Shown in pieces: positions 32,525-64,000 of a stretch of DNA of 64,000 bases. The translations under genes were made by a program, and so were the position numbers. The stretch lies in NCBI GenBank assembly GCA_026018925.1, contig JAKSZU010000005.1, forward strand, positions 26,003,802 through 26,067,801. Direction: 5' to 3'. The notes below the pieces were generated by a model. It worked only from the letters and a program-made list of their open reading frames with translations. It ran no database searches and was not told where the DNA came from. Source of the stretch: Tupaia tana (taxonomy: Eukaryota; Chordata; Mammalia; Scandentia; Tupaiidae). Positions within the stretch are counted from its first letter, which is position 1, and each line of letters begins with the position of its first letter.

Positions 32525-32675
32525 GGGTACCTCCCAGGGGGAGGATGGCTACAGCCACAATCTCGTCTTTATTCTAGTGCCCACGCACAGTGTGGTTTTC
32601 AAGCCACCAGGTCTGGGATTCGAACTAGTCTTGTGAGATCCAACCACCTTAACCACCATGCCACCAGCTGGCTCA
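32525..32675 (-). repeat. L-type SINE fragment
   Basis: Reverse body remnant and head: GGGGGAGGATGGCTACAGCC, GGGATTCGAAC, CACCAGCTGGCTC. The tail side is missing. Confidence 0.65.
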
Positions 32676-32704
32676 GTAATGAAGTTTTTAAAAAGTGGGA
32701 CGAA

Positions 32705-32974
32705 AGGGAACCAGCAGTTAGCGTAATGGCTATGTCACTGGACTCCCACGTAGTTGACCGCGGTTTGCGTCCCGGACCCGGTGGCTTAAAACTCAGGCCG
32801 GGTGCATGTGCATGCGTGCCCAAGATCCCGAGAGGAGAATGGAGGAGAAGGGATTGCGGCGTGACCAACCTCCTGGGGGGTGATTTCTCGCTTTCTGTCT
32901 CTATGTGTCTCTCTCTGTCTGTCTGGCGAGCACACGTGCCCTATAGCGAAAAAAAAAATCCTCTCCAAAAAAAA
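32705..32974 (+). repeat. Young L-type SINE
   Basis: Near-consensus. TSD AAAGTGGGACGAAAG directly on both sides. Confidence 0.94.
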
Positions 32975-33557
32975 AGTGGGACGAAAGAGGATCTGACAAT
33001 CTGTTGGTCAGCGCCGGGAACATGACAGGGCACACAATAAGCACACCTGTTGCCAGTCAATAAACAGCTGAATACTGAATAGAGGAATTGAGGTTATCTA
33101 CAGAGAGGGTTGTTTTTCCTTCTAACCGCAGACTGACTTTTCCTTTAATTCTGCTACTTAAAATTCGCCACCATTCCAGAGGGCAAAGGTGAGGAATGAC
33201 ATCAACCCTGGTGCCCAGAGCAGTTATAAAACAATAGTGCCCGGGCGCCACCTACTGGTAAGGTAACTACAAAGGCCTGGCAGGAGGCGTTGCCCAAGCA
33301 AAAGAGCAACACTTCAAAATCAGCACCTGTGAGCTGTGTTCTTACACTGTGTGAAAAAAGAAACGGGCAGTTAGGGTAGAATATAGTTCTCTCTGAATCA
33401 AAACGACATCTGTGGTAGGAGCTGGGCTTAATGTGATATCTATTAATGGATGAATAGAGTCTAATTTCACTTTCCCTCAAGAGCTTGAGTGCTATAATTA
33501 TGCAGAAAATGTTGCATTTTAAATACGACACTTGGCACATACCGAAGATATGCTATA

Positions 33558-33810
33558 GGGACCAGCAGTTAGTGGAATGGCTATGTTGCTGGACTCCCAC
33601 GTAATCGACCATGGTTCGTGTCCCGGACCCGGTGGCTTAAAACTCACGCCAGGCGTATGTGCGTGCGTGCCCAAGATCCTGAGAGGAGAATGGAGGAGAA
33701 GGGATTGCGGCGTGGCCATCCCCCTTGGGGGGTGATTTCTCGCTTTCTGTCTCTCTGTCTCTCTGTCTGTCTGGCTAGCGCACGCGCCCTATAGCAAAAA
33801 CCTCTAAAAA
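33558..33810 (+). repeat. Young L-type SINE
   Basis: Near-consensus. ATATGCTATA lies immediately before GGGACCAGCAG and again after the A tail (TSD). Confidence 0.93.
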
Positions 33811-34000
33811 AATATGCTATAAAGTATGATAAATGAAAAACACCTGTGAACTCCCATCAGCCCGACCCAGGGAACTAAATATTTAGATGTCACCAGTGTG
33901 AAAAAACAGTGATAATTGTATATCCACCAGGCATATCCACATAACAAAGAACTTCAGCCTTATATAGTAACACCTGGATGAATCTTGCTAGCATAATGTG

Positions 34001-34194
34001 ATTTTTTTTTTTTAAAGAGAGCAGAATCTGGGAGTACACACCACAAGCTCTTCTCCTCCATTCTCCTTTTGGGATCTTGGCCATCCACACACATGTGCCT
34101 GGTATGAGTTTTAAGCCACCTGGTCTGGGACTCAAAACACGGATCAACTATGTGGGAGTCCAGGGACATAACCATTACGCCATCTGCTGGTCCC
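34001..34194 (-). repeat. L-type SINE, internally deleted
   Basis: Reverse: poly-T edge then AAAGAGAGCAGAATCTGGG; most of the CT-rich and end segment is lost. Head ends CATCTGCTGGTCCC. Confidence 0.82.
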
Positions 34195-34202
34195 AACACG
34201 CG

Positions 34203-34486
34203 TTTTTTTTTTTTTTTTTTCTTTTTTTTTTTTTGGAGAGGTTTTTGCTATAGGGCGCGTGCGCTCGCCAGACAGACAGAGAGAGACAGAGAGATAGAAA
34301 GCGAGAAATCACCCCCCAGGGGGGATGGCCACGCCGCAATCCCTTCTCCTCCATTCTCCTCTCGGGATCTTGGGCACGCACGCACACGCGCCCGGCGTGA
34401 GTTTAAGCCGCCGGATCCGGGACTCGAACCGCGGTCGACTACGTGGGAGTCCAGCGACATAGCCATTATGCTAACTGCTGGTCCCC
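34203..34486 (-). repeat. Young L-type SINE, near consensus
   Basis: Poly-T edge, GGAGAGGTTTTTGCTATAGG to CTAACTGCTGGTCCC, intact CGACCGCGGTTCGAGTCCCG B-box segment on the minus strand. TSD CAACACGCGTTTTT. Confidence 0.95.
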
Positions 34487-34593
34487 CAACACGCGTTTTT
34501 GACAAGCAGTTAAAGATGGCTTACCAAGTGCCTGTGATTCTATTTCCTCCTCAAATCCTGTCAAGATAATAGTAAAGTAAAAATAAAACAGTT

Positions 34594-34786
34594 TGGGGGC
34601 TGCAGGTGACATGGTGGTTAAGGGTGCTGGACTCCCACATGGCTGAGCACAGTTCAAGGCCCAGACCTGACAGCTTGCTTTCTCACTTTCTCTCTCTCAC
34701 TCTGTCCCTCTCGGGTCAAATTAAAATAAGTAAATAAATAAATAAAGTAAAATAAAATAATTATTAAAAATAAATAAAAATAAAAC
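34594..34786 (+). repeat. S-type SINE
   Basis: GGGGGCTGCAGGTGACATGG head. TSD AAAAATAAAACA on both sides. Confidence 0.88.
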
Positions 34787-34844
34787 AACACAGTACTCAA
34801 AGTTAGAAAGACTGCTGCAGATCAAAAGGAAGAGGTGTTTCTAG

Positions 34845-35215
34845 GAAGGTGACACAGACGCTACCACAGGATGAACCTTGAGAATGCTGTGCTAAGGGAG
34901 ACGGGTGAGACATAAAGGGGCAGATATTACCCCATCCTGCTTGCATTAGCTATCTACGGGAGTCACTCAGAGAAACTGAAAGTACAGTGGTGGTTACCAG
35001 GGACCGAGGCAGGAGGAACGGGGAGTTTTTGTTTTGTTTTTTAAAGTAGGTACAGAGTTTCAGATCTGCAAGATGAAAAGTGTTGTGGAGATCTGCTTCA
35101 CAACCACGGGAGCACACGGGACTGTGTATTCGAAGATGATTAAAATGGGAAATTTTGTGCTGCCCTTTTTACTACAGCAGAAAAGTACGTACGAAAAATA
35201 AAAGGCAGTAGGCCC
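34845..35215 (+). mobile_element. L1M 3'-end fragment
   Basis: GGATGAACCTTGAGAATGCT, TGCTAAGGGAGACGGGTGAG, GTGGTTACCAGGGACCGAGG, TACAGAGTTTCAGATCTGCA and TTAAAATGGGAAATTTTGTG follow the 3'UTR of old mammalian L1M families in plus orientation. No ORF2 coding remains. Confidence 0.75.
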
Positions 35216-35441
35216 AAGAGCAACCTCAAGATAAATGCTAACAGGGCATGAAGGGGTAGGTGGTTGCACAGTGGTGAAGTACGATGCTCCCAGGCCCAAG
35301 TGCAGGACCTCCTTACGTACACTGGGCGTGGGGCCGGCTGAGAGCGGGGAGTGGACGGCAGCCTTGGAACCAGGCTGGGGAGTTCGCTCTCTTTCTCTCG
35401 TGCATGTGCACATGCGCGTGTTCATGGAAGAAATAAATTTA

Positions 35442-35704
35442 ATTTTTTTTTTTTTTTTTTTTGGAGAGGTTTTTTTGCTATAGGGTACGTGTGCTCACCA
35501 GGAAGACAGGGAGAGACAGAGAGACAGAAAGTGAAAAATCACCCCCCAGGGGTGATGGCCACGCCGCAATCCCTTCTCCTCTCGGGATCTTGGGCACGCA
35601 CGCACACGCGCTTGGCGTGAGTTTAAGCCACCGGGTCCAGGACTTGAACTGTGGTAGGCTACATGGGAGTTCAGCGACATAGCCATTATGCTAACTGCTG
35701 GCCC
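35442..35704 (-). repeat. Young L-type SINE
   Basis: Reverse, near consensus but lacking the CTCCATTCT segment. TSD GAAATAAATTTAATTTTT. Confidence 0.93.
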
Positions 35705-35739
35705 TGAAATAAATTTAATTTTTAAAGAAGGGGCTCAAA

Positions 35740-35928
35740 GGGACCAGCAGGTGGCATGCTGATTAAGGGCACTGGACTTCCACATGGCCAACTATGGTTC
35801 AAGTCCCGGCCCTGGTGGCTTGCTTTCTCATTTTCCCCCCTGCTGGCCCCTCAGCTCTATCCCTCTCTGGTCAAATTTAAATAAATAAATAAAGTTAAAT
35901 AAAATAATTCTTGGGAAAAAAAAAAAGG
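35740..35928 (+). repeat. S-type SINE with internal head fragment
   Basis: GGGACCAGCAGGTGGCATGC head. A CCTGCTGGCCCCTCAG piece, a reverse SINE head end, sits inside its CT-rich stretch. TSD GGGGCTCAAAG / GGGGCTCAGAG. Confidence 0.85.
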
Positions 35929-35989
35929 TGGGGCTCAGAGATTGCAAGTTATTAACGTACATTTCAATATCCTCAGAAAAAATAGTGTA

Positions 35990-36430
35990 ATGTTTAATTT
36001 TTTTAGAGATTTCGCCATATAGTGTGTGTGCATGTGGAAGAGACAGAGAGAGAGAAAGTAAGAAATCATTTCCCAGGGTCGATGGTTGTATCGCAACCCC
36101 TTCTCCATTCGCCCCTCAGTTTGGGCATGCATGTACACACACCCAGCATTTTCTTTTTTCTTTTTACAATTTTATTTAATTTTATTCATTGTCATTATTT
36201 TGTCTTATTGAAGTTGACCAGAGAGAGACAGAGAGAGAAAAGTGAGAAAACAAGCTGCTAGGTTTGGGACTTGAACTGTGGTCAGCCATGTGGGAGTCCA
36301 CCCACCTTAACCACCATGCCACCTGTCCACCCCCCCCGGCATGATTTTCAAGCTGCCAGGTCTGGGATTCGAACCACGGTCAACCATGTGGGAGTCCAGG
36401 GCTTTAGCCACTACACCACCTGCTGGCCCC
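35990..36430 (-). repeat. L-type SINE split by an S-type SINE
   Basis: Reverse: TTTAGAGATTTCGCCATATA to CACACACCCAGCAT (to about 36150), resuming CCGGCATGATTTTCAAGC at about 36337 and ending CACCTGCTGGCCCC. Confidence 0.82.
36151..36336 (-). repeat. S-type SINE nested in the preceding L-type
   Basis: Reverse: AT-rich tail, TTGACCAGAGAGAGACAG, TTGGGACTTGAACTGTGG, CACCTGTCCACCCC. Inserted at the host's CAGCATG/CGGCATG site. Confidence 0.85.
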
Positions 36431-36439
36431 AAAGTGGTA

Positions 36440-36545
36440 CAATTTTAGGGCCTACCTCACGGGTGGCTGTGGGGTTAAGTGAGATCACGCGTAGTTGGTT
36501 CTCAGCACAATGTTTAGCACAGAACGAGGGCCCCACAAACAAGTG
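36440..36545 (+). repeat. MIR relic
   Basis: GGCCTACCTCACGGGTGGCT, GGGGTTAAGTGAGATCACGC and CAATGTTTAGCACAGAAC fit the MIR 3' half. Confidence 0.55.
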
Positions 36546-36763
36546 CATGTGGGCAGATACCGACACCTCATAAAGGACAGAAAGCACATTGGATGAGTGG
36601 CTGTTGGGATTCTATGGAAAAGCAAAGCTGAGGGTGTTGTGGGTGTAAACATGTGTGAGTGATGTAACTGTATTTGGATAAGAAAGTGGAGATGATCCTC
36701 AGCCTTCAACAGTTCTCCTGAGGAAGCATGCTGGGATTTGGGTTGTATAAAGGGGGATTTCAG

Positions 36764-37024
36764 TCCGCTTCATGGCCAGGTGGTTAAGGGATCCCAAAGA
36801 GCTGACCATGAAGTTCAAGTCCCAACCCCAGTGGCTTGAAAAACATTCCAAGTGCATGTGTGTGCACACATGCCCCAAATTCCAATACATGGGGAAATGG
36901 AGAGGGGGTTGTGGCACAACCGCACTCCACCGGAGGTTGCCTTTCCACTCTCCCTCTCTGTCTCTGGTAAGCACACATGCCCTCTGACATAAATATATAA
37001 TGTACAAATGTATTTCAAAAAGGG
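36764..37024 (+). repeat. Old L-type SINE
   Basis: TGGCCAGGTGGTTAAGG head, CCCCAAATTCCAATAC core, GCCCTCTGACATAAATATAT end. TSD AAAGGGGGATTTCA on both sides, unusually well kept for such a diverged copy. Confidence 0.82.
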
Positions 37025-37191
37025 GGATTTCACTTATTACTATGAGTAAAAATTCAAAACTACCTAACTATTTAAAAACTTGACATTGAGCATTGAAGCA
37101 TTTTATGCTTTTACTTGAGTAGATAAAATATAATCGAACACATATATTTATTGTATCCTGACTGTATACACCAATAGAAGTTAAACATATG

Positions 37192-37545
37192 GGGACCAGC
37201 AGATAGCGTGATGGTTAAAGGTGCTGGACTCCCTCAAGGCCGACCATGGTTCAAGTCCCAGACCTGGCAGCTTGCTCTCTCTTGCTCTCTCACTCTCTGT
37301 CTCTCTCTAGTTAAATTAAAATAAACGAATAGGGGCCAGTGGGTGGTGTGGTGGTTAAGAGCATTGGACTCCCATATGGACAACCACAGTTCGAGTCCTG
37401 GACCTCGCAGCTTGCTTTTTCACTTTCTTTCTCTTGCTCTGTCCCTCTCTGGTCAAATTTAAATAAGTATATAAATAAATAAAAGTTAAATAATTCTTTT
37501 AAAAAATGAATAAATAAAGTTAAATAAAATAATTCTAAAAAAAGA
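37192..37545 (+). repeat. Two head-to-tail S-type SINEs
   Basis: The first starts GGGGACCAGCAGATAGCGTG, the second GGGGCCAGTGGGTGGTGTGG at about 37332. One TSD (AAGTTAAACATA / AAGTTAAGCATA) encloses both, so the second probably inserted into the first one's tail, or they moved as a dimer. Confidence 0.82.
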
Positions 37546-37548
37546 GGA

Positions 37549-38491
37549 AGTTAAGCATACCACTTGGCAGAAATCATACCTACTTTCAACTTTCTTAAAA
37601 TCCAGTTGAAAGTATAGAACAGCTTGGCCCATCCATGATGGTACAGCTTCCTGAAAGGCTGGAAACCATATGGCCAGCCTCAGGTTTGCATCACTGGGTT
37701 GGCCTGAAAAACAAAAACAAAAACAAAAACAAAAAACCCCAAAACCCCTAGACATGCATGAGTACCCACATGGACGCCCAGGGTTTTGAGGAGTTTAGAG
37801 TCTGGGAATGGGGATTCCCATAAGCATGATGAGACAAAGGTGCCCACCCCCCTATACAGCAAGCTCTCCTATCATGAAAAGAAAAAATACGACATTTACC
37901 TAAGAAGATAACAGCACAAGGTAGGTAGACTCTACATTGAGGGCCACCTGGATTGTACAGACGAGAAACCCTGACGGGAGTCAGTGGAAGAAGCACGGCT
38001 AATGAGAACGGCTCTGGGAAAGACCTGAAGAAGACAGAGCTTAACTCTGGTCATGAACAGGAACTCAAATAGGAAAAGGAGGAGGAGTTGGCATCCCAGG
38101 TGGAGGAGGTGAAGAAAAGAAAAGCTGGAGGTGGGAATGGCCAAGGTCCAGCTGGCTGGAGAGACTGCGTCACACAGCTACTCCCGAGCAGGAAGCAGAG
38201 CCGGCTGTGCTGGGAAGGCAGGTTGGCGTGGGCTGCCAGGCACTGGGGGCCGCTGGAGCTCCAGTGAGTGAGCCACACAAATCAGTATTTCTGGAAGATA
38301 GATCTGGCAGTGGCTTAGAGAAAGCACTGGATGAGAGAGAGACTGGGGAAGCATTAGGCGAGGAGGTTCATGGAATCTGAGCAAGTTCATGGTGTCCTGC
38401 TCTAAGACGAGCTAAAATCTGAAAGGAAAGGACATGTGAGAATACTGGGTCACACACACGAGCCAGGCATTGATCCAAGTGTTTTATATGT
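37549..38491. other. SINE-free intergenic interval
   Basis: About 0.95 kb with an (AAAAC)n run at about 37708-37735. No gene recognised. Confidence 0.35.
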
Positions 38492-38731
38492 TTTTGGACT
38501 TTTTTGGTTAGGTTTTTGCCACAGGGCGAGTATGCTTTCATCAGAGAGACAGAGACAGAGTGAGAGAGAGAGATAGCAAGAGAGACAGTGAGACATCACC
38601 CCCCGGGGGGATGGCCATGCCACAATCCCTTCTCTTCCATTCTCCTCCTGGGATTCACACACATGTGATTTTCAAGCCACCAGGTCCAGGACTCAAACTG
38701 TGGTCGACCGTGTGGGACACCTGCTGGACCA
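38492..38731 (-). repeat. L-type SINE
   Basis: Reverse: TTGGTTAGGTTTTTGCCACA to CACCTGCTGGACC, with head shortened. Confidence 0.85.
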
Positions 38732-38758
38732 TGTATGTTTTTGTTCTATATTTAGATG

Positions 38759-38813
38759 GGAAGACTTCAACATGTTGGTGGAAAACTGAAATTAAAGTAT
38801 GAGTTTATTTTTT

Positions 38814-38877
<64 letters not shown>

Positions 38878-39220
38878 GAGAGGTTTTTCGCTATAGGGCG
38901 CGTGCGCTCGCCAGACAGACAGAGAGAGACAGAGAGATAGAAAGCGAGAAATCACCCCCCAGAGGGGATGGTCACGCCGCAATCCCTTCTCCTCCATTCT
39001 CCTCTCGGGATCTTGGGCACGCACGCACACGCGCCCGGCGTGAGTTGTAAGCCACCGGGTCCGAGACGCGAACCGCGGTCGACTACGTGGGAGTCCAGCG
39101 ACATAGCCATTACGCTAACTGCTGGTTCCCAAGTATGAGTTTATTTTGATGCAAAAAAGTTGAAAATCAATACACAGGTTTTTCACAATATGCATGTTTC
39201 CGTAAACATTTTGACGATCC
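38759..39220. mobile_element. Mariner-like MITE interrupted by a SINE
   Basis: Outer parts (38759-38811 and 39148-39220): AGACTTCAACATGTTGGTGG at the left and CGTAAACATTTTGACGATCC at the right are imperfect inverted ends, with TTTCACAATATGCATG inside. Similar to the element at 62881-62975. Non-coding. Confidence 0.6.
38812..39130 (-). repeat. Young L-type SINE with about 65-base poly-T edge
   Basis: Reverse, near consensus. Exact 17-base TSD AAGTATGAGTTTATTTT at 38795-38811 and 39131-39147. The T-run (38818-38876) is the longest homopolymer in the window. Confidence 0.96.
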
Positions 39221-39239
39221 TGTCATCTTTATAACCTGT

Positions 39240-39425
39240 GTAAGTTACATGTTTAATGTAATTCTTCTAGCGACCCTTTGAGGGGCTGTAATTGTTCCAT
39301 TTTCCAGAACAGGAAACTGAGGCTAGAGGAGTTGAATTACTTGCCCGAGTGACATGGTTAAGAGGTGGAGGGATGAGAATCCCAGCCTCGGCAGACTGGG
39401 TCCAGAGCCCTCATCTGCCACCACT
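39240..39425 (-). repeat. MIR relic
   Basis: TTCCATTTTCCAGAACAGGA, AACTGAGGCTAGAGGAGTTG and ACTTGCCCGAGTGACATGGT are the reverse MIR core. Confidence 0.75.
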
Positions 39426-39747
39426 ACGCAAAAGGGCGGTCAACGGAGAAGAAAGACAAGGCTGAACGTGGTGGCACCTGGCATGGAAGGAGATCGGGAC
39501 AAGTCAGGCTGATACGCCTAGGGGATGGAGGATGCCAAGTTTCAAAGGATGAAGGGAACTGAGAGCAAACCAAGTGATGGGGCTGCAGAGAAGAGAGCAG
39601 ACACGTCCCGTCAGTCATTCCTGTCTTAGTGCGACAGGAGCTATAGACGTGTTTAAGAACCTGCTGAGGGCTGGCTCCCTAGCCTGATGGTTCAGGGAGC
39701 TAGATTCTACATGGCTGAACACACACTTAAAATCCTGGCCTAGTGCT

Positions 39748-40001
39748 CTTTTTCTTTTTCGGAGAGGTTTTTGCTATAGGGCATGTGCGCTCGCTGGAAA
39801 GCCAGAGAGACAGAGCGATAGAAAGCGAGAAATCATCCCCGGGGAGGATGGCCACGCCACAATCCCTTCTCCTCCATTCTCCTCTCGGGATCTTGGGCAC
39901 GCACATACACGTGCCCAGTGTGAGTTTAAGCCACCAGGTCCGGGACTCGAACCGTGGTTGACTACATGGGAGTCCAGCCATTATGCTAACTGCTGGTCCC
40001 A
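39748..40001 (-). repeat. L-type SINE
   Basis: Reverse: CGGAGAGGTTTTTGCTATAG to CTAACTGCTGGTCCC; short deletion in the head. Confidence 0.92.
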
Positions 40002-40023
40002 TGGACTAGGAGTCCTGAAAAAT

Positions 40024-40205
40024 GGGGCCAGCAGGTAGTATCATGGTTAAAGGTGTTGGACTCCCACATGGCAGACCACAGCTCGAGTCCCGGACCCGGC
40101 GACTTGCTTTCTCATTTTCCCTCTCTCTCATTCTCTCACTCTGTCCCTCTCTGGTCAAATTAAATAAATAAATATATAGATAAATAAGTACAGTTCAATA
40201 AAATT
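40024..40205 (+). repeat. S-type SINE
   Basis: GGGGCCAGCAGGTAGTATCA head, CTGGTCAAATTAAATAAATA tail. Confidence 0.88.
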
Positions 40206-40405
40206 TAAGAAAAAGAAAAAGACACTGGGTGCATATGCATGCATGCCCCAAATCCCAACAGGATTTGGAGGAGAAGGAACTACAGTGTGACCACACCCCA
40301 TAGGGGGTGCGTTCTCCTTCTTCATCTCTGTCTCTCTATCTCTCTCTAGCCAGCACTCACATCCTCTGGCAAAAAGAAACAAAACAAAAACAAAACTTGA
40401 TAAAA
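40206..40405 (+). repeat. L-type SINE, headless and old
   Basis: GCATGCCCCAAATCCCAACA, GGAGGAGAAGGAACTACAGT and CCAGCACTCACATCCTCTGG remain. Confidence 0.65.
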
Positions 40406-40529
40406 CAATAAGCCTTCTTAATAGGGAAAAAAAATGTATAAATGAAATACACACAAAGTTTCAGTGGGTTCATGAACTCTAGTTTAGAGATGCCCTAAAT
40501 ATGCCATGTAAATAATTCAGTAGCAAACA

Positions 40530-40970
40530 TTTCTATAGTAGAAATTTTATTTCCATTCATAAAATATATCACTAAATAGCTGAAAAAGTTACATATTATT
40601 TTAAAACATAGATTTTAAAAAATCATATTAGCTTCTTTAGCAAAATGCTTTTGTTGTATGTATTTACAAGAATACACTATACTTTAGGTACACAGTGTTC
40701 ACTCGAGCCAGCGTGGGGCCTTTGGACGCAGGTAGATACTCCGATAAAGCTGGCTATCAGTGCTTTCTGCCTTGTGCACAAGATGGTTGATATTACAAAA
40801 GTCCCTTTAAAAAACAAGAGTAAAAGCAGACAGCATTCTAGAGAAAAGTCTGGCAAAGCAGCAGTTGATAATATATTTTCTTTTAGTGATAAAATTAATC
40901 TTGTTTTGGTAATCTACAGCCTGTTTAAGGTAGGTGGAGGAATGAAGTCCTTAAGATGAAATCATTTCTC
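40530..40970 (-). other. FLT3: Probable FLT3 3' untranslated region
   Basis: Follows the FLT3 stop on the minus strand. TTTATT at 40546-40551 (minus-strand AATAAA) lies about 420 bases after the stop and is the first canonical poly(A) signal. The 3' end is inferred from it. Confidence 0.5.
40546..40551 (-). terminator. FLT3: Candidate FLT3 poly(A) signal
   Basis: AATAAA on the minus strand, in AT-rich sequence free of SINEs. Use is not shown. Confidence 0.4.

Positions 40971-64000
<23,030 letters not shown>

Larger units (their letters stand above)
31901..33557. other. Upstream of URAD: probable promoter side and FLT3-proximal intergenic start
   Basis: The first 400 bases hold the probable URAD 5'UTR and promoter, with no obvious TATA box. 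Beyond lie the SINE and L2 pieces listed and unique sequence at about 32975-33557 with no recognisable gene. Confidence 0.4.

Noticed and set aside
34150-34569. 139-codon open frame and many similar frames (for example at 46426, 52109, 57439)
   Set aside because: They are translations of SINE copies, recognisable by the repeated head and body peptides, and are not genes.

Overview
This window is nuclear DNA from a placental mammal. It carries the ParaHox-flanking block CDX2 - URAD - FLT3, all on the minus strand and in the same order and orientation as human 13q12. The genes were recognised from their conserved proteins and from exons that join in frame at canonical splice sites. I cannot name the species. 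The dominant repeats are two related tRNA-headed SINE types that are not Alu, B1/B2, CAN, Bov or Afro elements as I know them. One 7SL-derived fragment near 22.0 kb would favour Euarchontoglires if it is a SINE.

Layout. 1-1.25 kb is an unassigned CpG-rich island. 2.57-8.01 kb is the complete CDX2 coding region (3 exons, 314 aa), with its probable promoter near 8.3-8.44 kb and two GC-rich stretches in intron 1. 8-16.6 kb is intergenic, nearly free of lineage SINEs, and holds candidate regulatory elements. 16.58-31.90 kb is URAD (2 exons, 173 aa, a 14.8-kb intron). 40.97 kb to the right edge is the 3' half of FLT3: seven exons, matching human exons 18-24, encode the end of the kinase insert, the C-lobe and the tail. 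The gene continues beyond the window.

Repeats. From about 18.3 kb to the right edge the introns and the URAD-FLT3 gap are packed with SINEs. 'L-type' (about 250-300 bp) has a tRNA-like head with A and B boxes, an unrelated body with a CCCAAGATC...GGAGAATGGAGGAGAAGGGATTG core, a CT-rich stretch, a CCCTATAGCAAAAACCTCTC end and an A-rich tail. 'S-type' (about 150-190 bp) has a similar head, then a short CT-rich stretch, TGGTCAAATT and an (AAAT)n-like tail. Many copies have clear target-site duplications (TSDs) and several are nested. MIR and L2 relics, an L1M 3' end, a MER2 DNA transposon and two mariner-like MITE copies were also recognised by eye.

How the genes relate. They do not form an operon or pathway. 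CDX2 is a caudal homeodomain transcription factor of trophectoderm and intestine, URAD is a peroxisomal enzyme of urate breakdown, and FLT3 is a haematopoietic receptor tyrosine kinase. Their linkage is ancestral synteny. I found no evidence of a new biological system. The most notable features are the sharp change in SINE density at about 18.3 kb, nested and repeated-target SINE insertions, and clusters of candidate regulatory motifs around CDX2. All calls were made by eye without database searches.
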